DNA from: Opitutales bacterium
GTDB taxonomy: Bacteria > Verrucomicrobiota > Verrucomicrobiia > Opitutales > Seribacteraceae
Assembly: GCA_029252505.1 (NCBI GenBank)
Contig: JAQXBH010000149.1
Span: forward strand, 1-52,818
Reading direction: 5' to 3'
DNA length: 52,818 bases
The notes under the pieces: generated by a model
The model's database searches: none
Told to the model about the DNA's origin: nothing
What the model saw: only the letters and a program-made list of their open reading frames with translations
In this document: positions 7,513 through 16,886 of the stretch, piece after piece
How positions within the stretch are numbered: position 1 is the stretch's first letter
Layout of the letters: each line of letters starts with the position of its first letter
Program-made: the position numbers and the translations under genes

Positions 7513-8712
7513 GTGAGCAATTCAGAACAAAATAAATACTTAATCAGTAACTACGGCCCTCCCCCATTGGAAATTGTAAAAGGAGAGGGTTCATACTTAT
7601 GGGACTCAAGCGGTAAAAAATTCCTCGATTTCACCTCCGGAATTGCAGTTACAAATATTGGTCATAGCCATGAACACTGGATTAATTCTGTTAACAAACA
7701 GGCCAAGCAACTTGTGCATTGCTCCAATCTTTTTTCTATTCCCCAACAAATCAGCCTTGCGAAAAGATTAATTGCTCAAATTGGACCCGGTAGAATGCTT
7801 TTTTGTAATAGTGGTGCGGAAGCAAATGAAGCATTGATCAAATTTGCAAGATTAACGGGAAATCAAGATCCCGATCAAAAAAAGCATAAAATAATTGTTG
7901 CCGAAAATGCATTTCATGGAAGAACAATGGGGGCTCTATCTGCGACATCTTCCTCGAAATACAGAAATGGTTTCGAGCCACTTCTCGATGGTTTTTCCTT
8001 TGCTCCTCTTAACGATCTTGATGCATTTAAGGCAAAAATTGACGAGCAGACAATTGGTATAATGGTGGAGTCGATTCAAGGCGAGGGAGGGATCCAGGTT
8101 GCGAGTGATTCTTTCTTACAGGGTCTCGAAGAAATTTGCGCGGAAAAAAACCTCCTCTTTATGCTCGATGAAGTACAGGCAGGAATTGGTAGGACTGGGG
8201 AATTTCTTGGATTTCAGAAATCAGGTGTAAAACCAGATGCAGTGGCAATGGCAAAAGGATTAGGCGGCGGATTCCCGATTGGAGGAATTTGGCTAAAGGA
8301 AAAATGGACAAATATTTTTCAACCGGGTTCCCACGGAACCACATTTGGAGGTTCCCCCCTCGCCTGTTCTGCTGCACATGCCGTCTTAGATGTTATTGAA
8401 AATGAGGACCTGATTAATAAAACTCGGATCCATGGAGAATTTCTCAAATTAGAATTGGAAAATCTCAAAAATAAATACCCTTCTCTAATCAAGGAAACAA
8501 GAGGCCGTGGATTAATGCTTGCCCTCGTTATGCAGAATTTGCCAAATGACTTAATTACAAAGCTTCGACAAAACGGTTTGCTCGTAGTAGGAGCCGCCGG
8601 AAATGCAATTCGCTTTCTTCCCCCACTTACGATTAGCAATTCTGAATTAAAAGAAGCACTTGAAATCACCAAGAGTTCCCTACGGGAATTTCACAATGAA
8701 TTACAGAAATGA
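7513..8712 (+). CDS. argD: Acetylornithine aminotransferase
   Basis: This PLP enzyme converts N-acetylglutamate semialdehyde to N-acetylornithine using glutamate. The 399 residues belong to class-III aminotransferases. Visible are FTSGIAVTNIGHSH, the PLP phosphate loop NSGAEANEALIKFAR, FHGRTMGALSAT, the cofactor aspartate in LLFMLDEVQAGIGRTG and the Schiff-base lysine in AMAKGLGGGFPIGG. The start is GTG at 7513, 5 bp after argB. The gene ends in an ATGA-type overlap with argF, so it lies inside the tightly coupled arg operon. Confidence 0.96.
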   Translation: MSNSEQNKYLISNYGPPPLEIVKGEGSYLWDSSGKKFLDFTSGIAVTNIGHSHEHWINSVNKQAKQLVHCSNLFSIPQQISLAKRLIAQIGPGRMLFCNSGAEANEALIKFARLTGNQDPDQKKHKIIVAENAFHGRTMGALSATSSSKYRNGFEPLLDGFSFAPLNDLDAFKAKIDEQTIGIMVESIQGEGGIQVASDSFLQGLEEICAEKNLLFMLDEVQAGIGRTGEFLGFQKSGVKPDAVAMAKGLGGGFPIGGIWLKEKWTNIFQPGSHGTTFGGSPLACSAAHAVLDVIENEDLINKTRIHGEFLKLELENLKNKYPSLIKETRGRGLMLALVMQNLPNDLITKLRQNGLLVVGAAGNAIRFLPPLTISNSELKEALEITKSSLREFHNELQK

Positions 8713-9653
8713 AACACTTTTTAGAAGAAAATAATTTTAGTAAAGAAGAAATATTATCTGTTTTTGAAAATGCCTTTGAATGTAAGAAAAATAGAGCACG
8801 ACGACCGACTAATGATTTAACGGGGCAAAGCTGGGGAATGTTATTTTACAAAAACAGTACCCGAACCAAGGTCTCCTTTGAGGTAGGAATTAGAGAGTTA
8901 GGCGGCGATCCCGTGTTACTGGATCTATCGAGCACTCAAATTGGTCGGGGAGAAAGTATTGAGGACACAGCCAAAGTACTTTCCCGTTTTTTAGATGGTT
9001 TAATTATCAGATGTCATGGACATGAAATCATTAAGGAATTTGCACAGCATTCTGAAATACCGGTTGTTAATGCATTGACTGACTTTCTTCATCCCTGCCA
9101 AATTTATGCCGACTGCATGACTATTCTTGAAAAAACCGGCAACTCACTTGATCCTTATGATGGACTAAAAGGTAAGAAGCTGGCCTTTTTCGGAGATACC
9201 AATTGTAATATGGCAAACTCTTGGATTTTAGCAGGTGCATTGTGGGATATGGATATATGGTTAAGCGGACCGGAAGAATTTAAACCTTCTTCGGAAATAG
9301 AAGCTTTCTGCAAGAATGCAAACCTACCGATACGATGGAAATATACCCAAGATTGCAAGGAAGCTGCTCAAAATGCCGATATTTTATATACCGATGTATG
9401 GGTCAGTATGGGATATGAAAAAGAAGAAAATGACCGGAAGGAAAAAATGGCCCGTTATCAAGTGACTCAGGATTTACTAAACCAAGCCAAGGAGAGTTCT
9501 TTTTTTATGCATTGTATGCCAACCCATTCCGATGAAGAAGTATCGCAAGAAGTACTGTCTTCTCCTCGCTGTATTATATATGATCAGGCTGAAAATCGAC
9601 TGCATATGCAAAAAGCGATCTTGAAACAACTTGCTCCAAATAACATATCTTAA
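8709..9653 (+). CDS. argF: Ornithine carbamoyltransferase
   Basis: ArgF joins ornithine and carbamoyl phosphate to make citrulline. The 314-residue protein has the carbamoyl-phosphate motif [18 protein letters not shown], the second-site motif [11 protein letters not shown], and the ornithine-loop HCMP ([14 protein letters not shown]). The carbamoyl-phosphate region and HCMP loop favour ornithine rather than acetylornithine as substrate, though this is inference. It overlaps argD by 4 nt and is followed by argG 4 bp after its stop. Confidence 0.95.
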   Translation: MKHFLEENNFSKEEILSVFENAFECKKNRARRPTNDLTGQSWGMLFYKNSTRTKVSFEVGIRELGGDPVLLDLSSTQIGRGESIEDTAKVLSRFLDGLIIRCHGHEIIKEFAQHSEIPVVNALTDFLHPCQIYADCMTILEKTGNSLDPYDGLKGKKLAFFGDTNCNMANSWILAGALWDMDIWLSGPEEFKPSSEIEAFCKNANLPIRWKYTQDCKEAAQNADILYTDVWVSMGYEKEENDRKEKMARYQVTQDLLNQAKESSFFMHCMPTHSDEEVSQEVLSSPRCIIYDQAENRLHMQKAILKQLAPNNIS

Positions 9654-9657
9654 TTAT

Positions 9658-10881
9658 ATGAAAATTATTCTCGCTTATTCAGGAGGACTTGACACCTCAG
9701 TGCTGGTTCATTGGTACGCAAATGAACAAAACGCCGAAGTGATCACTTATTGTGCGGATGTGGGTCAAGAGGAAGAGCTCGATGGACTGGAAGATAAAGC
9801 TCTTTCTACTGGAGCGAGTGCCCACCGAACCCTCGATCTTGTTGATGAATTTGCACAGGATTACATTTATCCGATGGTACGGGGCAATGCGGTCTATGAA
9901 TCTCAATATCTATTAGGGACTTCTATTGCTCGCCCCTTAATTGCGAAAGCACACATTGATATCGCAAGGGAATTTGGTGCCAATGCAGTAGCTCATGGGG
10001 CTACCGGAAAAGGAAATGACCAATGCCGATTTGAACTTACCTTTGCAGCGCTGGCTCCCGACTTGACAATCCTTGCCCCTTGGAGAGATGCCTCATTTAG
10101 GGAACGTTTTCCAGGACGCAAGGAAATGATTCAATATTGTAAAGATCATAAAATCGATGTCGAAGCGAGTGCATCCAAGCCCTATTCGATGGATCGAAAC
10201 CTATGGCATATTTCCTACGAAGCCGGAATCCTTGAAGATCCCTGGTTCGATCCCACAACGCCTGATAATCGGGAGATGTACAAATTATCTGTTGATCCTG
10301 AACTCGCCCCAGATGAGGCACAATATATTGAATTAAGTTTCGTAAAAGGAAATTGCATTGCGATTGACGGAACTGCACTGACTCCCTCACAAGTGGTCAT
10401 TGAGCTTAATAAGATTGCTGGCAAGCATGGAATCGGTCGTGTCGACTTGGTCGAAAATCGCTTTGTGGGAATGAAGAGTCGCGGAGTATATGAAACTCCT
10501 GGTGGAACAATACTGCTTCACGCCCACCGTCAAATGGAAACACTAACTATGGACCGGGATTTAATGCACTTGCGGGATTCGCTTGTCCCTCGTTATGCCG
10601 AATTAATATATTATGGATTTTGGTTCGCACCGGAAAGAGAAGCACTCCAAGCCTTAGTGGATCAAAGCCAAGAAACTGTGTCTGGAACTATTCGCTTAAA
10701 ACTGTACAAGGGAAATGTAATCACGGTGGGTCGGAAATCAGATTTTTCACTATACGATGAAGGGATCGCATCCATGGATGATGACGAGAGCGATTACCAA
10801 CCCGAAGATGCGGGTGGCTTTATACGTTTAAATGCATTGCGCTTAAAAGAAAGAAATCGCAAGCAAGGGTATAAAGGATAG
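9658..10881 (+). CDS. argG: Argininosuccinate synthase
   Basis: ArgG condenses citrulline and aspartate with ATP. The 407-residue protein starts with the P-loop-like [16 protein letters not shown] of the N-type ATP pyrophosphatases. It also shows the citrulline/aspartate-binding blocks [17 protein letters not shown] and [18 protein letters not shown] chose ATG 9658, because the longer frame from 9631 would overlap argF and add nine residues before the invariant [10 protein letters not shown] start. argH, which would complete the pathway, is not in this window. An 8-bp-class gap to pabA suggests read-through. Confidence 0.97.
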   Translation: MKIILAYSGGLDTSVLVHWYANEQNAEVITYCADVGQEEELDGLEDKALSTGASAHRTLDLVDEFAQDYIYPMVRGNAVYESQYLLGTSIARPLIAKAHIDIAREFGANAVAHGATGKGNDQCRFELTFAALAPDLTILAPWRDASFRERFPGRKEMIQYCKDHKIDVEASASKPYSMDRNLWHISYEAGILEDPWFDPTTPDNREMYKLSVDPELAPDEAQYIELSFVKGNCIAIDGTALTPSQVVIELNKIAGKHGIGRVDLVENRFVGMKSRGVYETPGGTILLHAHRQMETLTMDRDLMHLRDSLVPRYAELIYYGFWFAPEREALQALVDQSQETVSGTIRLKLYKGNVITVGRKSDFSLYDEGIASMDDDESDYQPEDAGGFIRLNALRLKERNRKQGYKG

Positions 10882-10888
10882 CCCGATT

Positions 10889-11458
10889 ATGAATCTTGTC
10901 GTTATTGATAACTACGATTCATTTACATACAACTTGGTTCAATATTTTGGCCAATTGAATGCCACGGTTGAGGTATTTCGTAATGATTCAATTTCTGTAG
11001 ATGAACTACAAGTCGACCAATTTGATGGAATTGTAATTTCGCCCGGGCCCTGTAACCCAGACCGAGCAGGCATCAGTCTTGAAATCATACAAAAGCTCCA
11101 AGGAATCAAGCCGATATTCGGCGTTTGCCTAGGGCATCAATGCGTGGCTCAGGCATTTGGGGGTAAAATCGTGAGGGCGGAACATTTAATGCATGGCAAA
11201 ACTTCGCCAATTCAACACGATTCAAAAAACCTGTTTAAAGATTTGCCCAACCCTCTCACCGCGACCCGATATCATTCTCTTATTGCAGAAAGGTCAAGCC
11301 TGCCTGAATGTTTAAAGATTACCGCTCAAACCGAAGAAGGTGAAATCATGGGAATCGAGCATGCCAACCTTCCCATTTGGGGTGTTCAATTCCACCCTGA
11401 GTCTCTCGCCACAGAAAAGGGAATTATGATCTTGAAGAACTTCCTAGAAGTCTGTTAA
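10889..11458 (+). CDS. pabA: Glutamine amidotransferase of anthranilate / aminodeoxychorismate synthase
   Basis: This 189-residue class-I glutamine amidotransferase supplies ammonia to chorismate enzymes: TrpE for tryptophan, PabB for folate, or both. The catalytic triad is visible: Cys80 in GVCLGHQC, and His169 and Glu171 in GVQFHPES. The oxyanion block [11 protein letters not shown] and the MHGKTS segment are typical of the TrpG/PabA subgroup. No partner trpE, trpD or pabB is adjacent, so tryptophan versus folate use cannot be decided; an amphibolic role is plausible. It follows argG by 7 bp and precedes nrdR by 41 bp. Confidence 0.85.
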   Translation: MNLVVIDNYDSFTYNLVQYFGQLNATVEVFRNDSISVDELQVDQFDGIVISPGPCNPDRAGISLEIIQKLQGIKPIFGVCLGHQCVAQAFGGKIVRAEHLMHGKTSPIQHDSKNLFKDLPNPLTATRYHSLIAERSSLPECLKITAQTEEGEIMGIEHANLPIWGVQFHPESLATEKGIMILKNFLEVC

Positions 11459-11499
11459 AAGAATACTGTGTGTGTGGAAAGTGGAATCCTTAATCGTTA

Positions 11500-11973
11500 A
11501 TGCATTGTCCTAAATGCTCATCCGATGACCTGAAAGTTCTTGATACAAGAGCGGGTAAAGTTGCGTCGACTCGTCGTCGCCGTGAATGCCAAGGTTGTGG
11601 TTACCGATTTTCTACTATTGAAGAAATTCTTCGTGAAGATCTAGTAGTAGTTAAAAGGGATGGTCGTAGGGAAAGTTTTGATCGTACAAAACTTGCCACT
11701 GGTTTAAGACGATCGATTGCAAAGCGTCCAATTGATGCCGAGCAAATTAATGGTCTACTCTCCCAAACACTTCGACAAATAGAAAGTGAGTTTGATAGCG
11801 AAGTACCAAGCCGTGCAATTGCAGATGCGATTATGTTGCGACTCAAAAATGTGGATGGTGTCGCATGGCTTAGATACGCTAGCTTTTATGAGGATTTTAT
11901 GGGGATATCTCGATTCGTGGAGGAATTAGTTAACTTGGGTGGTAACAAAAAGGGTGACAAAAACGGCGGTTAA
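11500..11973 (+). CDS. nrdR: Transcriptional repressor NrdR
   Basis: NrdR represses ribonucleotide reductase genes when dATP is high. The 157 residues show the standard order: an N-terminal zinc ribbon with two Cys pairs (MHCPKCSS and ECQGCGYRF), the basic strip TRRRRE between them, then an ATP-cone domain (VVKRDGRRESFDRTKLATGL ... VDGVAWLRYASFYEDF). Length and motif spacing match the family. Its 3' end overlaps the next frame by 35 nt. No NrdR-box pair was recognised near the gene, and no ribonucleotide reductase gene is in this window. Confidence 0.96.
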   Translation: MHCPKCSSDDLKVLDTRAGKVASTRRRRECQGCGYRFSTIEEILREDLVVVKRDGRRESFDRTKLATGLRRSIAKRPIDAEQINGLLSQTLRQIESEFDSEVPSRAIADAIMLRLKNVDGVAWLRYASFYEDFMGISRFVEELVNLGGNKKGDKNGG

Positions 11974-12439
11974 AAAAGACGATTATACAAGACTACAAAA
12001 TCTAAACGCTTTATTTTCCGTTATCGGAAGTGCTTCCACGCGTGAAGAAACCTTGCAGTTGCAAAGGACGCTCTCATTTTTACGAGAAAACGATGAGATG
12101 CGGCAAATGCCTGTGCAATCATTTGAGCATTGTATTGAACAGGTAGTTCGCTTTCATTTTCCTAATAAAAGGAACTTAAACTACACTCATTGGAATGCCC
12201 GTGTTTCTGCAATTGAACCTTTGTGGGTTCGGGCATCTGTCCTCGAATCAATTCATTCTTTTCAAAATACTTTCAGAGGATTACTTCTTGTATCCGGACT
12301 CAAGGAATCGTTGATGAATCGAAATAAAAGATGGACGGCAAAAAAAGAAAAAGACTATCAAAATTTGCGCTCTTTTATTGAAGAACTTGTTTTGCACAAT
12401 GCGAATCCAGATCAGGACTTGTCAGTTCTGTTTTTTTAA
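11939..12439 (+). CDS. Unrecognised 166-residue protein overlapping nrdR
   Basis: This predicted soluble, probably alpha-helical protein has a Lys/Thr-rich start, no signal peptide and no membrane segment. I recognise no family. The frame starts with GTG at 11939, inside the last 35 nt of nrdR; a second GTG at 11954 is an alternative start. Coding support comes from its length, its position in the transcription unit and ordinary composition (SFEHCIEQVVRFHFPNKRN, NTFRGLLLVSGLKESLMNR). It ends 9 bp before the stop of the opposing pheA gene. The overlap suggests coupling to nrdR, which does not by itself imply a shared function. Confidence 0.6.
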   Translation: MVTKRVTKTAVKKDDYTRLQNLNALFSVIGSASTREETLQLQRTLSFLRENDEMRQMPVQSFEHCIEQVVRFHFPNKRNLNYTHWNARVSAIEPLWVRASVLESIHSFQNTFRGLLLVSGLKESLMNRNKRWTAKKEKDYQNLRSFIEELVLHNANPDQDLSVLFF

Positions 12440-12448
12440 AAGGTAGCC

Positions 12449-13528
12449 TCAGGTACTCCCTTCGGGATAACTCCCAAGGAACTTCATTAATGGACAGACT
12501 TTTTCAAGCTCGTCCATTACTTCTTTCACTTTTTCATCTTCTCGGTGCCCAATGAAGTCTACAAAGAAATAATAATCCCATGTCTTCAATCTACTGGGGC
12601 GAGATTCAATCTTACACAAATTAAGCTTACGATCAGAGAAAGGTTTCAATGCATTTTGCAATGCACCAATTTGATCTGGAAGAGAGAGAACTAAGCTCGT
12701 TCGATACTTTACCCCATCCCGTTTTGGTAAGGGTTTGCGTGCCACCACAAGAAAGCGGGTCACATTGTTCTTTCGATCCTGAATCCCTTCGGCTTGTCCG
12801 GGAACTGAGTAAATTCGTCCAGCGAGGCTACCAGCAATAGCACCAGTACAGGAATTAGGTTCCAAGCTTCTCACAGCTTCTGCAGTACTCGAATAGGGAA
12901 CCAGACGAGCTTTAGGTAAGTTCCGTCGCAACCAATCCCCACATTGGGCCAGTGCTTGATCTTTGGAACGGACCTCTACGATCTCTTCCAAAGGAGAGAA
13001 GCTAAAAAGGGAATGTTCAACCCTCAGATATACCTGTGCCACAATTGTTAATTCACTTTCGACCAATAGGTCTAAGGAACGATTCACTGCACCCTCTGTA
13101 GAATTTTCAATTGGCACCACTCCATAATCACATTCTCCCGCTTCCACTGCTTGAAACACATCAGGAATATCGGGTAATGGATGATATTCCAAAGTGGACC
13201 CAAAATTATTAACCGCCGCTTGGTGGGTGTAAGTTGCCTCCGGACCTAAATAACCGATTATTAACTTTTTCTCTAACGCGATGGAAGCTGAAATAACTTC
13301 GCGGTAAATAATTTGCAGGGAGTCTTTTGTCAACGGACCCGAATTTAAATTTTCTAACTTTTCAAAAACCTGCTCCTCGCGAGCGGGATCGTAGGGGTCT
13401 ACCCCCAATTCGTCCTTGATGCGACCGATCTTGGCCGCAGCTTGTACACGCTGATTGAGTAACCCGACTATTTGCGAGTCGACTCCATCAATTTCGTCCC
13501 TTAGAGACTCTAGATTTGTATTTTTCAA
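12449..13528 (-). CDS. pheA: Bifunctional chorismate mutase / prephenate dehydratase (P-protein)
   Basis: The enzyme turns chorismate into prephenate and then phenylpyruvate for phenylalanine synthesis. Domain order in 359 residues: an AroQ-type chorismate mutase (about 1-90, with LRDEIDGVDSQIVGLLNQR); prephenate dehydratase (about 95-270, with IGYLGPEATYTHQAA, VPIENSTEGAVNRSLDLL and NVTRFLVVAR); and a C-terminal ACT domain with the phenylalanine-binding LCKIESRPSR. Feedback inhibition by phenylalanine is therefore expected. The best start is a TTG at 13528, because no ATG precedes the mutase domain in frame. It diverges from ilvD and converges on the unknown gene at 11939. Confidence 0.95.
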   Translation of the reverse strand: MKNTNLESLRDEIDGVDSQIVGLLNQRVQAAAKIGRIKDELGVDPYDPAREEQVFEKLENLNSGPLTKDSLQIIYREVISASIALEKKLIIGYLGPEATYTHQAAVNNFGSTLEYHPLPDIPDVFQAVEAGECDYGVVPIENSTEGAVNRSLDLLVESELTIVAQVYLRVEHSLFSFSPLEEIVEVRSKDQALAQCGDWLRRNLPKARLVPYSSTAEAVRSLEPNSCTGAIAGSLAGRIYSVPGQAEGIQDRKNNVTRFLVVARKPLPKRDGVKYRTSLVLSLPDQIGALQNALKPFSDRKLNLCKIESRPSRLKTWDYYFFVDFIGHREDEKVKEVMDELEKVCPLMKFLGSYPEGST

Positions 13529-13583
13529 AAAAGGTTGTTGCGAATGAAGACGATATCGATTGTTTTTCTTGTCCTTATCTAAC

Positions 13584-13611
13584 TTGATTCAAAGCAAAAT
13601 CAAATCATAAT
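13584..13611 (+). promoter_or_regulatory. Candidate promoter of ilvD, very close to the start codon
   Basis: TTGATT (13584-13589) and CATAAT (13606-13611) have a 16-bp spacer. The ilvD ATG follows only 8 bases after the -10 box, so transcription would begin at or next to the start codon, giving a leaderless or nearly leaderless mRNA. No leader-peptide attenuator fits in this space. Confidence 0.4.
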
Positions 13612-13619
13612 CTTATTAA

Positions 13620-15311
13620 ATGAATTCATGCAACCGCAACTTTTCTTCCATCGTAGTTGATGGGAATGATCGTGCCCCTAATCGCTCCATGTTACGAGCC
13701 GTTGGCTTCGAAGATGAAGATTTTGAAAAACCACAAGTTGCAGTATGCTCTGCCTGGAGTATGGTGACTCCGTGTAATTCTCATTTAGACGAATTAGGAA
13801 AAGCATCCGTTGAGGGTGTTGACCAGTCGGGAGGAAAAGCGGTTCCCTTTGGCACAATTACAGTATCAGATGGAATTAGCATGGGCACACCTGGCATGCG
13901 CTATTCACTCGTTTCCCGCGAGGTAATCGCCGATTCAATCGAGACAGTAGTCGGTGCGGAGGGAATGGATGGATTAGTTACGATAGGAGGATGCGATAAA
14001 AATATGCCCGCCTGCGTAATGGCACTCGCACGTCTCAATAGACCCGGTATCTTTGTCTACGGAGGCACTATTTTACCGGGCTTACACAAAGAAAAAAATC
14101 TTGATATCGTATCCGTTTTTGAAGCTGTCGGCTCACACGCCGGTGGGGTAATTGATCAAGAAGAACTCACTGCCATTGAAAAAAAAGCGATCCCAGGACC
14201 GGGATCCTGTGGAGGAATGTACACTGCTAATACAATGTCGTCCGCAATTGAAGCATTGGGAATGAGCCTTCCTGACAGTTCTGCGCAACTGGCAATTTCA
14301 GATGAAAAAAAATTGGATGCAAAAGATGCAGGAGCCGCTGTAGTCAACTTGATTAAACACGATATTAAACCTCGGGATATAATGACGAGGAAAGCATTTG
14401 AAAATGCGATAACTGTGGTAATTACTTTGGGAGGATCAACTAATGCAGTCCTTCATCTATTGGCAATGGCACATTCTGCTGATGTGAAATTAGATTTAGA
14501 TGATTTTACTGAAATTGGAAAAAAAATTCCTGTTCTTTGTGACTTAAAGCCAAGCGGTAAGTACAACATGTCTCATTTTGTTCGCATTGGGGGCTTACGG
14601 CCGTTGCTTAAAACACTTTTGGAGGAAGGACTCTTACATGGTGACTGTATCACCGTTACGGGCAGAACACTTGCCGAAAATGTGAAAGATGCAACCCCCT
14701 ATGCATCCTACCCGACCGGGCAGGACTTAGTCCGACCGTTTAATGACCCAATTAAGAAAGACAGTCACCTTCGAATTTTATACGGTAACCTTGCTCCAGA
14801 TGGTGCGGTCGCAAAAATTACTGGAAAAGAAGGGCTCAAGTTTACCGGTAAGGCGATTATATTTGAATCCGAAGAGGCATCTTTAAGTGGAATTTTGGAG
14901 GGAGAGGTAAAAGCAGGTCATGTAATTGTGATCCGAAATGAAGGGCCAGTGGGTGGTCCTGGAATGCGGGAAATGCTTTCGCCCACTTCAGCAATTATGG
15001 GAAAAGGGCTTGGGAAGGATGTGGCCCTTATTACCGATGGTCGTTTCTCAGGTGGCAGTCATGGTTTTGTGGTGGGGCATGTTACTCCTGAAGCAGCAAT
15101 AGGAGGACCGATCGGTCTACTTCAAAATGATGACATAATTACAATAGATGCTGAGAATAACGAGCTATCCCTCGATTTATCAGAGGAAGAAATGAGCGTA
15201 CGCAAAAATAACTGGAAAAAATCAAAGCCAAAAGAAAACAGAGGAGTTTTAGCAAAATATGCAAAGCTGGTAAGCTCTGCATCACTAGGAGCAATCACCG
15301 ACCAATTTTAA
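13620..15311 (+). CDS. ilvD: Dihydroxy-acid dehydratase
   Basis: IlvD dehydrates dihydroxyvalerate derivatives to the 2-keto acids used for valine, isoleucine and leucine. The 563-residue protein belongs to the IlvD/Edd family. It carries three conserved cysteine sites for an iron-sulfur cluster: [19 protein letters not shown] and [15 protein letters not shown]. Substrate and Mg blocks include [25 protein letters not shown] and [16 protein letters not shown]. Whether the cluster is 2Fe-2S or 4Fe-4S was not resolved. pgi follows 6 bp downstream, so the two genes are probably co-transcribed despite unrelated roles. Confidence 0.97.
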   Translation: MNSCNRNFSSIVVDGNDRAPNRSMLRAVGFEDEDFEKPQVAVCSAWSMVTPCNSHLDELGKASVEGVDQSGGKAVPFGTITVSDGISMGTPGMRYSLVSREVIADSIETVVGAEGMDGLVTIGGCDKNMPACVMALARLNRPGIFVYGGTILPGLHKEKNLDIVSVFEAVGSHAGGVIDQEELTAIEKKAIPGPGSCGGMYTANTMSSAIEALGMSLPDSSAQLAISDEKKLDAKDAGAAVVNLIKHDIKPRDIMTRKAFENAITVVITLGGSTNAVLHLLAMAHSADVKLDLDDFTEIGKKIPVLCDLKPSGKYNMSHFVRIGGLRPLLKTLLEEGLLHGDCITVTGRTLAENVKDATPYASYPTGQDLVRPFNDPIKKDSHLRILYGNLAPDGAVAKITGKEGLKFTGKAIIFESEEASLSGILEGEVKAGHVIVIRNEGPVGGPGMREMLSPTSAIMGKGLGKDVALITDGRFSGGSHGFVVGHVTPEAAIGGPIGLLQNDDIITIDAENNELSLDLSEEEMSVRKNNWKKSKPKENRGVLAKYAKLVSSASLGAITDQF

Positions 15312-15317
15312 AAAACT

Positions 15318-16886
15318 ATGAAACAATCTTTTTACCTTTCTCATGAGAAAGCTCAGTTCTGGGCCGATTTCTCTTTTGTCGACTTTTCAGAAGACTATCT
15401 TTCTTCGATGGCTAATCCAATTGCTAATGCACTGGAGCAGATGAAGGAATTGGAAGATGGAGCAATCTCAAATCCCGATGAAAACCGAATGGTCGGACAC
15501 TATTGGTTACGAAATCCCCTACTCGCTCCCAATGATGATCTGACCACGGTCATTCGCGAAACATTGGTAAAAGTGAAACAAGTTTCCGAACAGGTGCATT
15601 CCGGGATTCTTCAATCGCCCCATGGCGCATTCACAGATTTGTTGGTAATTGGAATCGGTGGATCCGCATTAGGGCCTCAATTTGTGGGCAGAGCATTAGG
15701 ACACCCGCAAGAAGACAAAATGAAAGTTCATTTTTTTGATAATACTGACCCCGACGGGATTGACCTTACTTTATCGGAAATCGGAAGTGCACTTCAAACC
15801 ACTCTTGTACTAGTTATTTCAAAGTCTGGTGGTACAGCAGAAACGAGGAATGGAATGCTTGAAGCGGAACATGCCTTTTCAGGTTCTGGATTAGACTTTT
15901 CAAAACATGCGATTGCAGTCACAGGGCAAGGAAGCAAACTTTATGATTATTCGCAAAAAAAAGGGTGGCTTGATTTCATACCCATGTGGGATTGGGTGGG
16001 TGGAAGAACTAGTGAGACTGCGGCCGTAGGATTATTACCAGCAGCACTTCAGGGAATCAATATCGACTCGTTTCTTGACGGGGCAGCAGAGATGGATGAA
16101 TTAACCAGAAATTCTGATTTCCGCAATAATCCTGCTGCGATGCTCGCGCTTTCCTGGCACTTTCTAACTGGAGGAAAAGGAAAAAAGGACATGGTAATTC
16201 TCCCCTATAAAGACCGGCTTGAGCTATTTGCGAAATACTTACAGCAACTCATAATGGAATCCCTGGGTAAGGAAAAAGATTTGGCAGGAAATATTGTACA
16301 CCAAGGAATTTCAGTATATGGAAATAAAGGATCAACTGATCAGCATGCCTATGTTCAACAATTGCGTGAAGGAGTTCCCAATTTTTTTGCCACTTTTATA
16401 GAAGTTCTGAAACATCGTGATTCTCCCTCTATTGATGTGGATGAGGATGGAATGACCTCCGGAGATTACCTTCATGGTTTTTTCCTTGGTACCCGGGATG
16501 CACTATATGAAAAAGAGCGTAAATCGGTGACTCTAACTATTACAGAAATAACCCCAGCTTCAATTGGTCGATTGATTGCATTATTTGAACGAGCTGTTGG
16601 TCTTTATGCCACACTGACTGGAATTAATGCTTACCATCAGCCCGGCGTTGAAGCAGGGAAAAAAGCGGCGTCTGCAGTTTTAGAGGTAAGGAAGTTGATT
16701 ATTTGCCACCTAAATTCTCAAAAAGGTACTGGACAAACAGCAACTCAGATTGCAGAGAAAATAGGACAGCAAGAAAAAATAGGATGGGTGTATAAGATTT
16801 TAGAAAATTTAGTGGTCAACCAACCCAATATTTTCGAACGTAAAAGCGGAGAGAGTACTTTAGAAGATCTTTTCTTCGCAAACTAG
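15318..16886 (+). CDS. pgi: Glucose-6-phosphate isomerase
   Basis: Pgi interconverts glucose-6-phosphate and fructose-6-phosphate. The 522-residue form is intermediate in length and resembles the cyanobacterial-type enzyme more than the roughly 550-residue enterobacterial one. Sugar-phosphate binding motifs are visible: VIGIGGSALGPQFVG, VISKSGGTAETRNG, and the catalytic region YGNKGSTDQHAYVQQLREG, which contains an invariant His and Gln. It follows ilvD by 6 bp. Its stop TAG shares the palindrome CTAG with the stop of the opposing gene at 16883, so the two coding regions overlap tail to tail by 4 nt. Confidence 0.95.
   Translation: MKQSFYLSHEKAQFWADFSFVDFSEDYLSSMANPIANALEQMKELEDGAISNPDENRMVGHYWLRNPLLAPNDDLTTVIRETLVKVKQVSEQVHSGILQSPHGAFTDLLVIGIGGSALGPQFVGRALGHPQEDKMKVHFFDNTDPDGIDLTLSEIGSALQTTLVLVISKSGGTAETRNGMLEAEHAFSGSGLDFSKHAIAVTGQGSKLYDYSQKKGWLDFIPMWDWVGGRTSETAAVGLLPAALQGINIDSFLDGAAEMDELTRNSDFRNNPAAMLALSWHFLTGGKGKKDMVILPYKDRLELFAKYLQQLIMESLGKEKDLAGNIVHQGISVYGNKGSTDQHAYVQQLREGVPNFFATFIEVLKHRDSPSIDVDEDGMTSGDYLHGFFLGTRDALYEKERKSVTLTITEITPASIGRLIALFERAVGLYATLTGINAYHQPGVEAGKKAASAVLEVRKLIICHLNSQKGTGQTATQIAEKIGQQEKIGWVYKILENLVVNQPNIFERKSGESTLEDLFFAN

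Noticed and set aside
9631..9657. Longer argG start overlapping argF
   Set aside because: It adds nine residues before the invariant family start [10 protein letters not shown] and overlaps argF by 23 nt.
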